This document shows, in pieces, positions 40,701-63,353 of a stretch of 64,000 bases of DNA. The DNA lies in the NCBI RefSeq assembly GCF_963675165.1, contig NC_087379.1:8374839-8438838 (forward strand). The letters are read 5' to 3'. The notes under the pieces are model-generated. The model saw only the letters and a list, made by a program, of their open reading frames with translations. It made no database searches and was not told the DNA's origin. The position numbers and the translations under genes are program-made. This DNA comes from Halichondria panicea. Taxonomy: Eukaryota; Porifera; Demospongiae; Suberitida; Halichondriidae. Position 1 is the first letter of the stretch. Each line of letters opens with the position of its first letter.

Positions 40701-43700
40701 GTGCACCCAAACTCAGTAAACAGTCGCTGTGGATATGACCTTTGACCTGTGATCCCTGCCCTATAAGGAAGGTACACTAGCGTATAGAGTGTCAGTGCCT
40801 CACCATTGGAGAGCTAGTAGTGTGCCAGTCGCTGCTGTACTGTGTAGTGTGTGTGGAGGTGTGGATGTGTGGGCGGGCAGGGCAAGGATACAGTGCTCTA
40901 GGTAACCAAAGCAACACGCTGAAGGGGGGTGGTCCAGAGATGATAGCGTAGTCCCCACAGTCTCAATGATGCCCAATAGTTGAGACAATCTCGCTCCCTC
41001 CACTCGTGACAATAGTGTAGACAAGTGTGACCCTACACCCACACACACACACACACACAGTGTAGCGGAGTGCAGGTATATAACCAGTACCTACCAATCA
41101 GATTGCAGGCTCCAAGGTTGACTGCATCTGGCATCTCAATGGCTTCCAATGACCCAACTAGAATCGTTGCTATGGTATCCCAGACACTATCACATGACGA
41201 GAGCTGATCAACCAGATTGCAGAGAGCTGGTGTTAGCTTATCGACCAATCCGCTCACAGTAAAGTGATGATGCAAAAGCAATAGAATCAGCGTTAGAAGA
41301 CCTGTATATAATATTATGTGATTATATACGACCAATCAGATCACACCTTTCCAAACTAGCGGACCATGACTGGATAATGCAAGGAAAGTGGAGATCATCT
41401 TGTGTCCCTATACAATCAGTGAGTCATGTGATATAGTCATGTGACTTACCACCTCCGCATGTTCAGCAACTGATGAGAGTACAAGGTACAGTGATGCTAC
41501 TCTCGCAAGACCACACCCACTCAGCTCGGACACCCAGCGACGGTGAACTTTAGAGTATACACGTCCCTTTAACTGTTTCCATAGCGATTGAGTGTTACCA
41601 TGGCGACCGAATACTCTCGACAGCATGGATAAGAATAATTCAAAGGACGACCAATCACCTTGCACGTCTTGATTAGTTACCATGACGATATGATTAAGCC
41701 ACTGCTTTGGAGTGGTGCTATATGTGATGATATGTATATGTGGTGATATGGGTATGTGTATGGGGGTGGTGGTGTGTGTTGGTAAGGTATGTGATTAAGG
41801 TACACACCTCTCTCTGGTTGGAGCCCACTCCAGCCCGCCGCCTCCTACTGATGATGATGGATCATTCTGCAGTGATACATGTACAGTTCAGGATGCTGAT
41901 TAACAGGGGCTACGCTCACCATGTGCTTGTGTGTGTATTAGCAGGGGCTACGCTCACCATGTGCTTGTGTGTGTATTAGCAGGGGCTACGCTCACCATGT
42001 GCTTGTGTGTGTATTAGCAGGCTCACCATGTGCTTGTGTGTGTATTAGCAGGGGCTACGCTCACCATGTGCTTGTGTGTGTATTAGCAGGGGCTACGCTC
42101 ACCATGTGCTTGTGTGTGTATTAGCAGGGGCTACCCTCACCATGTGCTTGTGTGTGTATTAGCAGGGGCTACCCTCACCATGTATTAGCAGGCTCACCAT
42201 GTGCTTGTGTGTGTATTAGCAGGGGCTACCCTCACCATGTGCTTGTGTGTGTATTAGCAGGGGCTACCCTCACCATGTGCTTGTGTGTGTATTAGCAGGG
42301 GCTACGCTCACCATGTGCTTGTGTGTGTATTAGCAGGGGCTACGCTCACCATGTGCTTGTGTGTGTATTAGCAGGGGCTACCCTCACCATGTGCTTGTGT
42401 GTGTATTAGCAGGCTCACCATGTGCTTGTGTGTGTAGTCCCAGGCCTTGAAGAGGAGCTGGGGGCACACATCCCACACCCCCACAAGCCTCACAGCACAC
42501 TCCAGGCACACACGCATTTCAACCTCCGAAAGCTCACCAGAAAATGTCTGTTGAAGCAAATGCTCTATCACAAAGGACCAATTATTAGCCGGGAGTTGAG
42601 TGGGTGTGGTCAGTGGGTGTGGCTTGTCCAATAGAGCCAGCCTACACAACACCCACCACACAAACACCACCGGATGTTGTGCAGCACCATCTGTATAGAG
42701 AGGCGATGAGAGGTGGTCAGATATATGTACGCTAACCTTGAGGGTAGGAGTGAGTGGGCGTATGATGGGAGTGAGTGGGCGGATGGTGTAGCACTAGTAG
42801 GAGGTGGTCAGAGAGCAGCTCCCAGAATCCCTGCACACACACACACAGTGATAGTGACAGTATGGGGATGATCGTGTTACCTTGGTGAGGGTGGGTCTGT
42901 TGTCAAGGGTACGTCTTAGCAGAGTCCAAAGGTCAGCGGTGCACGGACAAGGGAGGAAGGGGGGTGGACAGAATTCAAAGTTCATTGTACACTCGTTTAG
43001 ACAGCTGCTCATTATTCTGGAAGCACACTCTACAAAGGCAGCAGCTCCTATAAGCAAAGAGTTGTAACACAGGTTACGTGTACGGGGTCATACCTAGTAT
43101 TGAGGAGAGTCGATAGTGTACAGCCAGTGAGGTCCAGTGTAGCTGTAGAGAGAGGTGATGGAGAGGGACTGTGGGGGAGGGTGTTCTGAGCAGTCTCAGT
43201 TGGTCCTCTAGTGGACCAAGGTGGTCACACAGACCAGTCAGTTGTGAGACTAACTCCATGCCAACTTGCTGGCGATTGAAGAGACTATTGTCAGCAGTCA
43301 AGTACCTGAGGAGGTAGACAGTCAAGGATGGATGGGATGCAAGGAACATTATTCTGACCTGTGAGCAAGGCACTCTATGAATGTGAGGAACTCCACACAC
43401 TGCTGACTCAGCACTGTCCCTCCATCTGGATAACAATACAGTGATCAATTCCATGTACTGCAGTAGTCTAGTATGATGTACGTGTATCATACCGTATTAC
43501 TAGAATGTTTTGCGAGAATCAAACATTTGCGAATTTTGCGAGGGTTGATCAATTCGCAACAATAAAATTCGCAAACCTAAATTATTACACACGATCCTTG
43601 CCAGAACGCAATAGTTAGATCGCAAAGGGTCAATTTTCTGCTAATTTGGATCATTCGCAAAAGTTTTTCACCCGCAAAATATTCTAGTATTAAATACGGT

Positions 43701-44304
43701 AATTTTATGTTTGATTCCAATGTATACTTGAATTGTCCAATCAGATTGCAGGATTCTATATACACGACTAGCATTGCTTGCAACGACTGTATATACTGCA
43801 TCTAATTTATTAGTTTTGTGGTTTTGCTGTTTGGCAATTCTCTGTTGCAAGTACTGCAATCCACTGTCGATAACAATAAGAACCTCCTCACCTCTAGTCC
43901 CCTACCACACCCTCTCCACGGGCTCACCTCTCGTCCCCCCGTCCTCTAGACAGGATTGTAGATCATTGAGCGTTTGTCTGACCAATAGGAAGGTACCTCT
44001 CATTATGCTGTGACTAGCTAGCACTGCGCTAGGTAGCACAACACGCCCACACAGTCGCACAGTGTCTCCATGGAAGCGATCATCCACACAGACATCATCA
44101 CCAGCCAACAGTCTGGACAGTATGAGAGAGAGCTATGATGGAATGCAGTGTGCGTGAGCATAGCTACCGTGTGAGTGCCTGGGAGGATGCTGGAGAGAGA
44201 GAGACCTCCTCCACTGACAGAGGACCATCACAGCTCAAGGTAGGGAGCAGCTCAGCAATGGCAGACCTCACTATTGGACCAGGAGAGCCTTCACTAACCT
44301 CCAT
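37745..44304 (-). CDS. MMS22L: MMS22-like DNA repair protein (TONSL partner)
   Basis: 1084-aa helical-repeat protein (human 1243) that with TONSL loads RAD51 at stressed replication forks. 20 exons: 44304-44168, 44112-43928, 43425-43359, 43305-43094, 43047-42881, 42830-42737, 42690-42419, 41866-41808, 41717-41450, 41407-41347, 41301-41095, 41032-40804, 40760-40683, 40627-40420, 40354-40182, 39583-39427, 39314-39177, 39105-38980, 38926-38773, 38007-37745; phases agree. Strongest match: WKQLKGRVYSKVH (human WKQVKGRIYSKFH), followed by SSVAEHAEV. Also CPCTADLWTLLRRTLDNR, HPVVFVWWVLCRLA, NNWSFVIEHLLQQ, HGPLVWKGLL and LLPSLLSCLLACD. Exon 19 must read through an internal GTGAGT (38902) to its end at 38773 to keep frame with the last exon. 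Three of its exon-intron junctions lie inside tandem arrays. Confidence 0.92.
38040..38793 (-). repeat. 60-bp minisatellite carrying MMS22L exon-19 3' end and donor (13 copies)
   Basis: The minus-strand unit begins CCTAGGGGCATCAGGAGGCA, then AG, the donor GTACGTCAG or GTATGTCAG, and TATGTAACTGGTTATATATG plus TACACTGGG. The first copy (38793-38771) is the authentic end of exon 19. Because 60 is divisible by 3, skipping a donor extends the frame by 20 aa per copy (PRGIRRQGTSVCNWLYMYTG). Confidence 0.92.
39550..39740 (-). repeat. 70-bp repeat (3 copies) carrying MMS22L exon-16 acceptor
   Basis: Each copy contains, on the minus strand, CTTTGCTTGCAG followed by GGTGTGCTATGCAGTGGCTG, that is, acceptor plus the first coding bases of exon 16. 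The copy nearest the exon body (acceptor 39584-39585) is assigned as functional by continuity. Confidence 0.85.
39741..40165. other. MMS22L intron 15 body
   Basis: AT-rich. It holds two direct copies of GTTGTATCAGGAGTACATTT (39772 and 39804) and (CAGTA)n near 40150. No nested gene was seen. Confidence 0.4.
41915..42430 (-). repeat. 40-bp minisatellite carrying MMS22L exon-7 donor (about 14 sites)
   Basis: The plus-strand unit is GGGCTACGCTCACCATGTGC then TTGTGTGTGTATTAGCAG. Read on the minus strand, each unit contains ACAAGCACATG then GTGAGC, exactly the end of exon 7 and its donor. The copy at 42419-42430 is the authentic junction. Unit length varies (40 bp, plus shortened units near 42020, 42185 and 42405). 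Confidence 0.9.
43490..43701. mobile_element. TA-flanked MITE in MMS22L intron 2
   Basis: About 212 bp. The left end TACCGTATTACTAGAATGTT plus TTGCG is mirrored by the right end CGCAAAATATTCTAGTATTA then AATACGGTA, a terminal inverted repeat of about 28 bp with flanking TA. Internal CG-containing motifs (TTCGCAA, TTGCGAA) recur in both orientations. No open frame. Confidence 0.75.
43812..43868. mobile_element. Solo terminal repeat of the 59193-59670 element
   Basis: GTGGTTTTGCTGTTTGGCAA then TTCTCTGTTGCAAGT and CTGCAATCCACTG closely match the inverted repeats of the element at 59193-59670. Only one end was recognised. Confidence 0.55.
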
Positions 44305-44501
44305 TATGTCTTCTTTGTTTTCTTTGTCTTGCCGATCTTTACCATTCAGTTCGACATATACGGATAAATACTAATACAGTATAATTTATTCGCATGTTTA
44401 ACTGACGACCTTTATATCAGATGGCTTTATGTGAATGTTTAACTGGCGATCTTTACCAAAACAGTGTGCATTTAGTGTGGAAATTTGAACGTGAACTCAA
44501 G
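44305..44501. promoter_or_regulatory. Bidirectional MMS22L / NCAPD2 promoter
   Basis: Divergent start codons are 197 bp apart if NCAPD2 starts at 44502, or 116 bp apart if the in-frame upstream ATG at 44421 is used. Two repeats (CGATCTTTACC at 44333 and 44447) lie here. A shared promoter would couple a replication-fork repair gene to a mitotic condensin gene (inference). Confidence 0.45.
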
Positions 44502-46211
44502 ATGATAGATGAATTCTCACTGCCCGTGTCTTTGCAAGAGCTGGATGTAGAGCCGGAGTATGATATGGAGGAGTTGGTTAATGGCGGCCTATTGGATGGT
44601 GAGGCTCTATCATTGTCTGCACACGCTGTGTATTCAACCCTGTGCAGAGTGCCTGGAGTGTCTGAGTGTTGGGCGGTCCTTTAGTGTCGAGTCTTGTTTC
44701 TCTGTTTACATCCATCTCCTCAGGTGGGTCACACACATTACACACACACACCGCATACACACACCGCACACACACGTACACATCACACATACACATACGC
44801 ACCACACACACGCACACACACATCACACATTATACAGGAGGTGGTCTAAGATCCCAGAGAGTATTCGTGTGCAATACTGGACATGTCTGGTGCGAGGTCT
44901 TGAGGGATTGTGTGGGGAGATAGGAGGACAGGAGCTGCACACACTCTGCCCTGATGTCAAGCAAGCCACCAGGACCAGGATTAAGGTATACACTCACCCT
45001 AACCCACACTAGCATGGAGGTTGTGTCCTATATACAGATGTTGAGCTATCTGGTGGTACAATGGGTAGAGGCTAGTGAGAATAGCTGCTCTGCTACTGGC
45101 AAGAAACAGACCACACCGTCTGGTTGGAAGGCTGGTAGAGAGAGCAGTATAGAGCTGATGGCAGTGATGATGGAGCTGCCCCTGGCCTCACTCTGGGACC
45201 CTCCCTCCCCCTCTATGATGGATGACCTCAGTGGCCTCGTGGCTAGTGCCTGTTACAAGCTCTTAGAGAGTCCAATAGTGTCACGTGAGAGAGCCCTCAC
45301 TGACAAGACTGTGCGGTTACTAGGAAGGCTTGTGCGTGACTATGGGCAGGGCCTCAGTGAGTGCTACACTGATCAATGCATTTACTCTATATATCTCCAT
45401 CATTGTCACAGGTTTCTCTCTGAAAGTGTCCCAACTATTGCACAACTTTGACCATCTCGTGAGCACTCTGTCTGCAGCTGTAGTGACTCTAGCTAACGAC
45501 TATGGTGTCAAGTCTATTGTACCAGATATCATCAGGTAAGGCTACTAACAGTGACCCCACCATTATCCTAATACCGCATGTAGGGAGATAGCCAGTAAAG
45601 ACCCTAAGGACCTGTGTGTGGATGCTAGTGGGACCAGATGCTTTGCTGGCTTCCTTGTGGAGGTGGGCGGGGCTCTACCTGAGCTGGTACTCCCTGTCAT
45701 CAGTGTGCTAGTCCCTCATCTCACTGGGGAATCCTACACCTTCCGCAATGGTGTCCTGGGAGTGATGGGACATCTACTCCTGCATCTTAGTAGAGGTCAA
45801 GGTTCACTGACTAACAATCCTAGAGACCAACTATTGTCTAAGCTAATGGAACATGTGTACGACACCAACGCCTTTGTGAGGGTAAAGGTCATTCAGATAC
45901 TGGACAATCTTGTCTCCTCCAAGGTAAGCTATAGTGTACACACACACACACACCCACACACACACACACATTGTCCATACACACTGTCCACACACACACC
46001 CACACACTGTACAGGCTATCCCCCTCCACTCGCTGCAAGAAGTGTTAGAGTTGGTGTGTGGTAGATTGTCAGACAAGAGCAGCTCTGTGAGGAAAGCCTC
46101 TCTGCACCTCCTCACATCCACACTCACATGCAACCCATTCGCAGCAAAGGTAACCACCCACTCCACCCCCACTGTGTGTATCCCACCCACCCCACTGTGT
46201 ATGCGTGTGTA

Positions 46212-46294
<83 letters not shown>

Positions 46295-49200
46295 TTCCTA
46301 CATTATATTGTCCCCTCTCATGCAGCTTGAGTTGGAGATGTTCCAGAGTAAGCTAATAACAGAGCAGTCCACACTAGAGGCCTTGGTCGCAGGGGGTGTG
46401 GCTCCAGGAGGTGTGGCTTCAGGAGATGGCGAGGAGAATAGAGAGTTGGCCAAACAGCTGGCTGTGGTCAACTACCTCCAGGTACCCCTCCCCCAGTGTG
46501 TGTGTGTGTGTCATCACTCCCATACTGTAGAATGCTGTACTGTTTGTGGAGGTCATCAGTAGTCACATCCCATTGGTCGTCCAGATGATGAGTTCAAAGG
46601 TTACATCAGATATTCTAGAAGCTATCAACTTCCTCTCAAAGTGTGCTTCATTTGGAATACCGGCTGCTAGGCTCGGGGTACAAAGGTCACTGGGTCTCGT
46701 ATGGTCTGGTGATGCTGCTATACGCAAGGCAGTACTGGACGTGCATATTCAACTGTACCTTGACCCCGGCGAAGAGGTGAGTGCCTTGTCGCTATGACTA
46801 ATGTGTATCTATGGTAACAACAGGGTTCTGGTGGACGTGTTGTGGGTGTGGCTAATAACCTAGTTGCCATGGTGAGAGGTTCCAGTCGCGGACAGTTGGC
46901 CTCATTAGAGCGGTTACTAGGAATGCTGGTGGAGGGTCACTACATCACTGCCCCTGTCATTAAGTGTCTCTGGGATATATTCCAACAGTCGAGTGCTGAC
47001 TCAGCATTAGCCGTACAAGTGCTCTCCATGATTGGGGGCGTGTCACGTGATGTCATCAATAACAACTTTGATCTTCTTATAAGAACTGGAATAGTTGGTC
47101 AAGACGAGAGAACAGGTAATCATGATGCGTGGGCGTGTGTGTGTGTGTGTGATGTGACAATAATTATGTATCGTATAGCGGCTAATTTTTGTTGGTGTAC
47201 GTTTTTGTATGAACTAAATATTCTATTTGTAGTTTCGCAGTTTTAATTTTCAGATTAAAGCTCTAAAAATGAAAATGTCTACCATACAAAAGTAACCCTC
47301 TATATACGATGTCCCTGTAGATCTGATCCTGGCAGAACGGACATGCTCAGCACTCAGTAAAATGGCTGCCAGTTCCCTGCCTAATGGGAAGCTGCTCCTC
47401 ATAGACCACCCTCTACTCTGTCAGCTGAGGGACCTGCTATTGCAGTGTTTGAGTGATGTCACCACCTCACACTGGGCAGGCCTGGCAGAGGAAGTGGTAG
47501 TCTGTGTGTTCAAGCTCTGTCAGAGTCCCATTCTCTTCTGTGAGGACCTTCTACACAGGCTAACCGCTGCAGCATGTCCACCAGAGGCTGTCAACATCAG
47601 TAAGTTTGTTACTGTGTATAGAAAGCACTTGTAAACAGTGCAGCCATTATCAGTCACTGGTCACACATTACCAGTCACTGGTCACACATTACCAGTCACT
47701 GGTCACACATTATCAGTCACTGGTCACACATTACCTAGTGCCCTCCCTGTGTAGACTCTGTGGTGTTGGGTCGGCTATTGTTTGCTGTGGGAACAGTGGC
47801 ACATCGTCTCATGCTATTCACTGAGACCATCGTGAGTAGAGAGCTCAAGACTAGAGCTGCCAAGGACTTGGACAAGCAACCACTCTCCAAGGATGGTGAT
47901 GAACTAGCACTGGCTGGAGCCTCGGGGGACGACCCTGTCATTGAACTAGTTAAACGAGTACTAGAAGGAGAAGTGGGCGGAGCTCCAGGATTACTCGCGA
48001 CCTTTGAACCTCTTATTGTGGAAGTGTTGGTGAATCCTACCAAGTACCAAACTGCTGAGCTCAGCAACTCTGCTGCTCTCACTCTGGCCAAGCTCATGCT
48101 CATCAGGTAGCCTAGCTGTGTAACCACATAACCACTGTATCACATGACACCATCACTGTATCACATGATCCCCTAGTCCGTGTGTGTGTGAGCGCTATCT
48201 TCGTCTCTTCTTCACTGTGCTGGAGAAGAGTGAGGCTGAGAGTGTGAGAGCTAATGGAGTCATCATGGCCAGTGATCTAGCCTGTAGATTCCCCAACCTC
48301 ATTGAGCCCTGGACACCACGCCTCTATGCTAGGTACGTCATGTACATGTATAGTGGTGTGTGCCGGGATACAAGGTGGTTTGTAGTCGTAATCCACCAAT
48401 TTATCAAACAAAGGCTAAATTCAGCTGTTTTGGATAGCTATTTTTGTGTAAAACTGATTGGTAGGCAATTTACCTCACACACACCCCACACCACACATGC
48501 CCCCTCACACACACCCCACACCCCACACGCCCCCTCACACACACAGGCTGAGTGATGTTTCGTGTCGAGTGCGTAGGAATACAATGACAGTGTTAACACA
48601 TCTTATCCTCAACGACATGGTCAAGGTCAGAGGTCAAATATCTTCCATAGCCCTGGCCATCGAGGACTCTGACCCCAAGATTGCTGACTTGGCAAAACAC
48701 TTCTTCCACGAGTTGGCCTCTAAGGTAGGCACGTGTACACTGTATTCATAGTATGTTGATTGTGTTGTCAGGGCAACACTTTGTACAATGTGATACCTGA
48801 TATTGTGAGCAGTCTATCAGGAAGTGATCCACCCACTCCACACGACACATTCAACAACATCATCAGGTACGCCCACACCACACCACACACATGCCCACAC
48901 AAGGCTACCCAACACTGTAGGTACATATTCAGTCTGATTCAGAAGGACAAACAATGTGAGAGTTTAGTGGAGAAGCTATGTCATCGTTTCAGAGCTGCAA
49001 GGTAGGACCCCCCACACACACACACCCGCCCACACCACACCACACCACACCACACACACAGGAGTGAACGCCAGGCGAGGGACCTGGCTCACTGTATCTC
49101 TCAACTTTCTCTGAGTGAGAAGAGCTTGAGACGTCTATCTGATAATCTCCCTGCCTACAAGGACTGGCTGGTGGAGGCGACAGTGTATCAAGCATTCACT

Positions 49201-49632
49201 GCTCTACTCAACAAAGCTAAGAAGTCCACTAAACCAGAGGTCAAAGGTCAGATTGATGACCTGGAGAGACTGTTCAAAGAGGCTCATGAGAAGGGACTTG
49301 ATGTAACCACATCCCTTGACAAAGGTGACATTTCGTGTAGCCATAGTAATAGCCCTGTGTGTGCTGCATGATGATTTTACCCCCTGTGCTGCCATACAGC
49401 CCCTACCCAGGAGACCCCCCATGAAGCCAGTGTAGAGACCCCCCATGATAAGATAGCTGATGATGACTTCTCACGCGATGTTCTCTCCTCCGCTAGACGC
49501 TCATTAGCCAGGGGAACCCCACACTCTGATGGGGTCAAAGGCCACTCTGATGGGACCAGAGGTCAAAGGAGAGGCCAATCATTCAAGACTGAACCCCTCA
49601 AGTTTGAGTTAGATTCGAGTGATGAAGACTGA
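44502..49632 (+). CDS. NCAPD2: Condensin complex subunit 1 (CAP-D2)
   Basis: 1189-aa HEAT-repeat subunit of condensin I (human 1401). 18 exons: 44502-44598, 44648-44723, 44838-44985, 45038-45356, 45412-45535, 45584-45923, 46015-46149, 46326-46481, 46531-46776, 46824-47115, 47321-47599, 47755-48106, 48177-48332, 48547-48724, 48772-48866, 48921-49001, 49062-49324, 49400-49632; phases agree. Start 44502 gives MIDEFSLPVSLQEL, aligning with human MYEFHLPLSPEEL; an upstream in-frame ATG at 44421 would add 27 residues. Strong matches: CYKLLESP, LANDYGVKSIV, RFPNLIEPWTPRLYAR, THLILNDMVKVRGQ, KIADLAKHFFHELASKGN, LYNVIPDIVSSLS, LVEKLCHRFRAARSERQ. The tail is acidic and phospho-site-like (LDSSDED). Exon 2 is the least certain. 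Confidence 0.96.
46204..46292. repeat. (GT)n microsatellite, NCAPD2 intron 7
   Basis: About 90 bp of TG repeats close upstream of the exon-8 acceptor at 46324-46325. Confidence 0.95.
47169..47312. mobile_element. Degenerate MITE in NCAPD2 intron 10
   Basis: The left end TATCGTATAGCGGCTAATTT resembles the 4648-4885 family, and the right end CTATATACGATG is a decayed inverted counterpart. It fills most of the intron. Confidence 0.5.
47637..47740. repeat. 21-bp tandem repeat, NCAPD2 intron 11
   Basis: Four to five copies of CAGTCACTGGTCACACATTA between exons 11 and 12. Confidence 0.85.
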
Positions 49633-49859
49633 CTGTTACTATAGCTACAGTTACCATAGTTACCACAGTGACTCTTTTATTGCAAACATTTATCTTGTTG
49701 TTTTGTACGATACTTTATTCTGATCTCAACCATTTCCTTATAATGTTTAATTGTTATTGAGTTTGTTCATACAATATAATTCTAAAGATAAAGGTATACA
49801 GAAATTGAGCATCAGCGCATCATAATTAATAATATACAGGACATGCATGCGCAGTTGAT

Positions 49860-60912
<11,053 letters not shown>

Positions 60913-61485
60913 AATTATTTATTTATGACCATGTGGACTTGGTAAGGGTCAACACAGGAAACATCGAAATAACTTGCAAACTTTATTATGCAATAATCAG
61001 CGTATTAAATCTAACAAAAATTAATAATCACAAATAATGTTCATCCAGAACAGAACCTGCAAGGAACTAGATGATGTGCTGCAATGGATAACAGTAAATG
61101 AACTTATCTTGTGCGTCCATGCGCCATCACCTGTAAGGTTAGGGTCAGTAACTATTAAATTAACAAAATACTTATCTTCCTGTCCACTCCCTGATCCACC
61201 TACAAGACTAGTTAGAAATGATATGGAAAGCAAAATACTGATCTTCTGTACATATCCCACCACTTCTCGTTACATAGCATACCTAGAGTATGATAAATGA
61301 GTTTACAAGAGAAAGGGTGTTCATAACAATGAGCCCCTCCCCCAACATGCAGTCAGTGAGGTCCAATAGACAGACCCCTCCCCCTTACAGTCCAGCCAGT
61401 GTACAGACGAGCCTCTCTCCCCCCACTGCACTAGTATCTGCACACACATACACACAATAGACAAAGCTAGCTAGCTACTCCTCCC
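60913..61485. other. NUP188 5' flank with one unassigned 87-codon frame
   Basis: Upstream of the NUP188 start. A plus-strand ATG frame of 87 codons (61037-61300, begins MFIQNRTCKELDD) has no recognisable domain and no splice support. The overlapping minus-strand frame is equally unconvincing. Repeats of CCCCTCCCC lie at 61335-61385. Confidence 0.3.
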
Positions 61486-63120
61486 TCAGTTCCAGAGCAG
61501 CATGGCTTGTCTGTACCTGGGGAAGAGAGGAGACAAAAGCAGTGAGAGAATGGAACACTAGTACACTAGCTAGTAGGAAGAGCTGTGTGTGTGTGTGCAT
61601 TGTGGCTGCAAGAGAACAAGCAAATACATGTTATAATGAGCGCAGCAGTTCAAACAAAACCGATCAACAACAAATCTCCACAACCTTAGAAAACAAATAA
61701 TATCAACCAATTATCACCACCATTGAGAACATTATCACCACCAATGAGAACATAACCACCACCAATGACACCCCCATTGAAAACATTACCACCAGTAGTT
61801 TCCCTGCTCAAGGGACAGGATTCACCAAGGGCATAATGAAATAAAGGGACCCTGTGACTGTGAGTACCATTAACTGAGCACAGAAGTAATCAACCAGAAT
61901 GTGTGGGATGGTTCAACAACAGTAGACTCACAGAGACAACACCTCCTTGCTCTTGAAGCCCTTGTCGACTCCAGTTGCAACAAGCCTGGCACGCAAGGCT
62001 TGCACAAGTGCTCAAGACTACTCTTCACTAATCCAGTCAAAGGCTACAGTTCCCTTGGCACACCTATAGTTTAGTTAAAGCCTGAACTTACCAATTCCAT
62101 GTGCAGTAGGCACAGAGTTAAGATACTAAAAAAGCTGTCATAATAGATTAGCATAAGCCAAGAAGCTAGCTATTTTCTAATGATCCTAGCTAACTAACTA
62201 TTGGAACTGATAACGAGATCTTAGCACTCCCAATTATGGCAGGATCCTGTGCTGGTTTCCCTTAGGCAGGTACTAACAGCAGAGTGCTCCCTCAATAGAC
62301 TGGAGTGCCATGAGTAATCCATCATTGCACCCCGAAGGCTGGTTCGACAACGGTTCCAAAAACAAGAAGATGCTGTCCTGTGACCCTACTGTTGAAGAAC
62401 CTTCCACACACATTCTGATTGATTACTTGAGTGCTACGGACACCCCCCCCCCCCCCCCACCAAAGGGTTCAAGGCCATGCAGGTAACAGACTCTTAGCCA
62501 CGCGTATATTAACAGTAAATAAAAAGCGTTGTCGACACGAGTTTAGCCATGCACACATGCATTTAATGTGCGCTTTGCTGGCAAGTATGTATCTATTAAG
62601 CTGCATAACCTACACACCTCACAGTCAAGAAGGGGCCACACTTAAACACAAGAGCAAACTAATCACCAACCAGAAATCTTGCAAGCAAAACCGATATGCT
62701 GAGTGAACAACAACAACACATACAAAACAACAACCTAGCTAGCTACAGATCAGATGCAGAGGCGATTTCAACTTACAATAGCTCCTGCAACTTCGGATGG
62801 TCTATTCTTCCATGACTGGAGAATGCTCGCGCTGCTTCGCTTGTGGTTGGTTCTGCAAAAAAATCAAGCAATCTGTATCAATAAAAACATGACCAAATAG
62901 ACAGAAAATATTTCAAATGCTTCCTAGCCTAAGATTCTTGCAAACATGCCAGCTACAAGCAAAGAATCTCACTTCTTCCAGCAGGAAACTTTGCTTCTTC
63001 TTCAATCTTCAAAGGAACGAGCTTTTGGAACTGGATCTGGGAATATTCCGGGCCATTGACGTCAGAGTCTCCAAGGAGATGCCATGGAGACCGACAGTTC
63101 CCACCCGTGGAGGAGACCGC
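61486..63120 (-). CDS. Unrecognised small spliced gene (candidate, 5' end not found)
   Basis: Three minus-strand exons with good splice sites and agreeing phases: about 63120-62973, 62852-62777, 61516-61486. Donors are GTGAGA and GTAAGT; acceptors have long pyrimidine tracts (TTTTTTTGCAG, CTCCTCTTCCCCAG). The joined product includes DSDVNGPEYSQIQFQKLVPL, KIEEEAKFPAGRK, SSHGRIDHPKLQELL and ends YRQAMLLWN. No ATG is in frame in the first exon before an upstream stop at about 63118, so another 5' exon or a non-AUG start is needed. Its 5' end would face the PI3K promoter. I recognise no family, and it could be a noncoding transcript. Confidence 0.35.
61690..61800. repeat. Short AT-rich tandem repeat
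   Basis: About five imperfect copies of CACCACCAATGAGAACATTA inside the first long intron of the candidate gene. Confidence 0.6.
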
Positions 63121-63324
63121 AGGCTAGCTACGTACACATAGTAATTATACTCCCACGTGGGTAACTGTTTTGCACATGCGCAAGACTATGAACCGAATCA
63201 ATGGCCGCGGTTATGTAACGATCTTTACCTGATCGGCTAATGCCGCTATCAACACGATCGTACGAAGAGCGCTCGTGATCGATCAGCAAACACAACGAAA
63301 AGTGACAAGTAAAAGGCTAGTAGC

Positions 63325-63353
63325 TAGCTCTGTGTGTATATAATACTCCAGTG
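63325..63353 (+). promoter_or_regulatory. Possible TATA element just before the PI3K start
   Basis: TGTGTATATAATACTCCAG ends four bases before the ATG at 63354. TATATAATA matches a TATA box, but it is so near the ATG that transcription would start within or after it unless this is a 5' UTR sequence. Weak evidence. Confidence 0.25.

Noticed and set aside
44599-44690. Continuation of NCAPD2 exon 1 through 44684
   Set aside because: That frame ends in a stop; splicing 44598 to 44648 restores a helical segment ending in HLLR in phase with exon 3.
61037-61300. 87-codon plus-strand ORF
   Set aside because: No recognisable domain, no splice context and an equally long antisense frame; kept only as a note in the flank entry.
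62917-63141. 74-codon plus-strand ORF
   Set aside because: It is antisense to the better-supported spliced candidate (62973-63120 minus strand) and has no recognisable motif.
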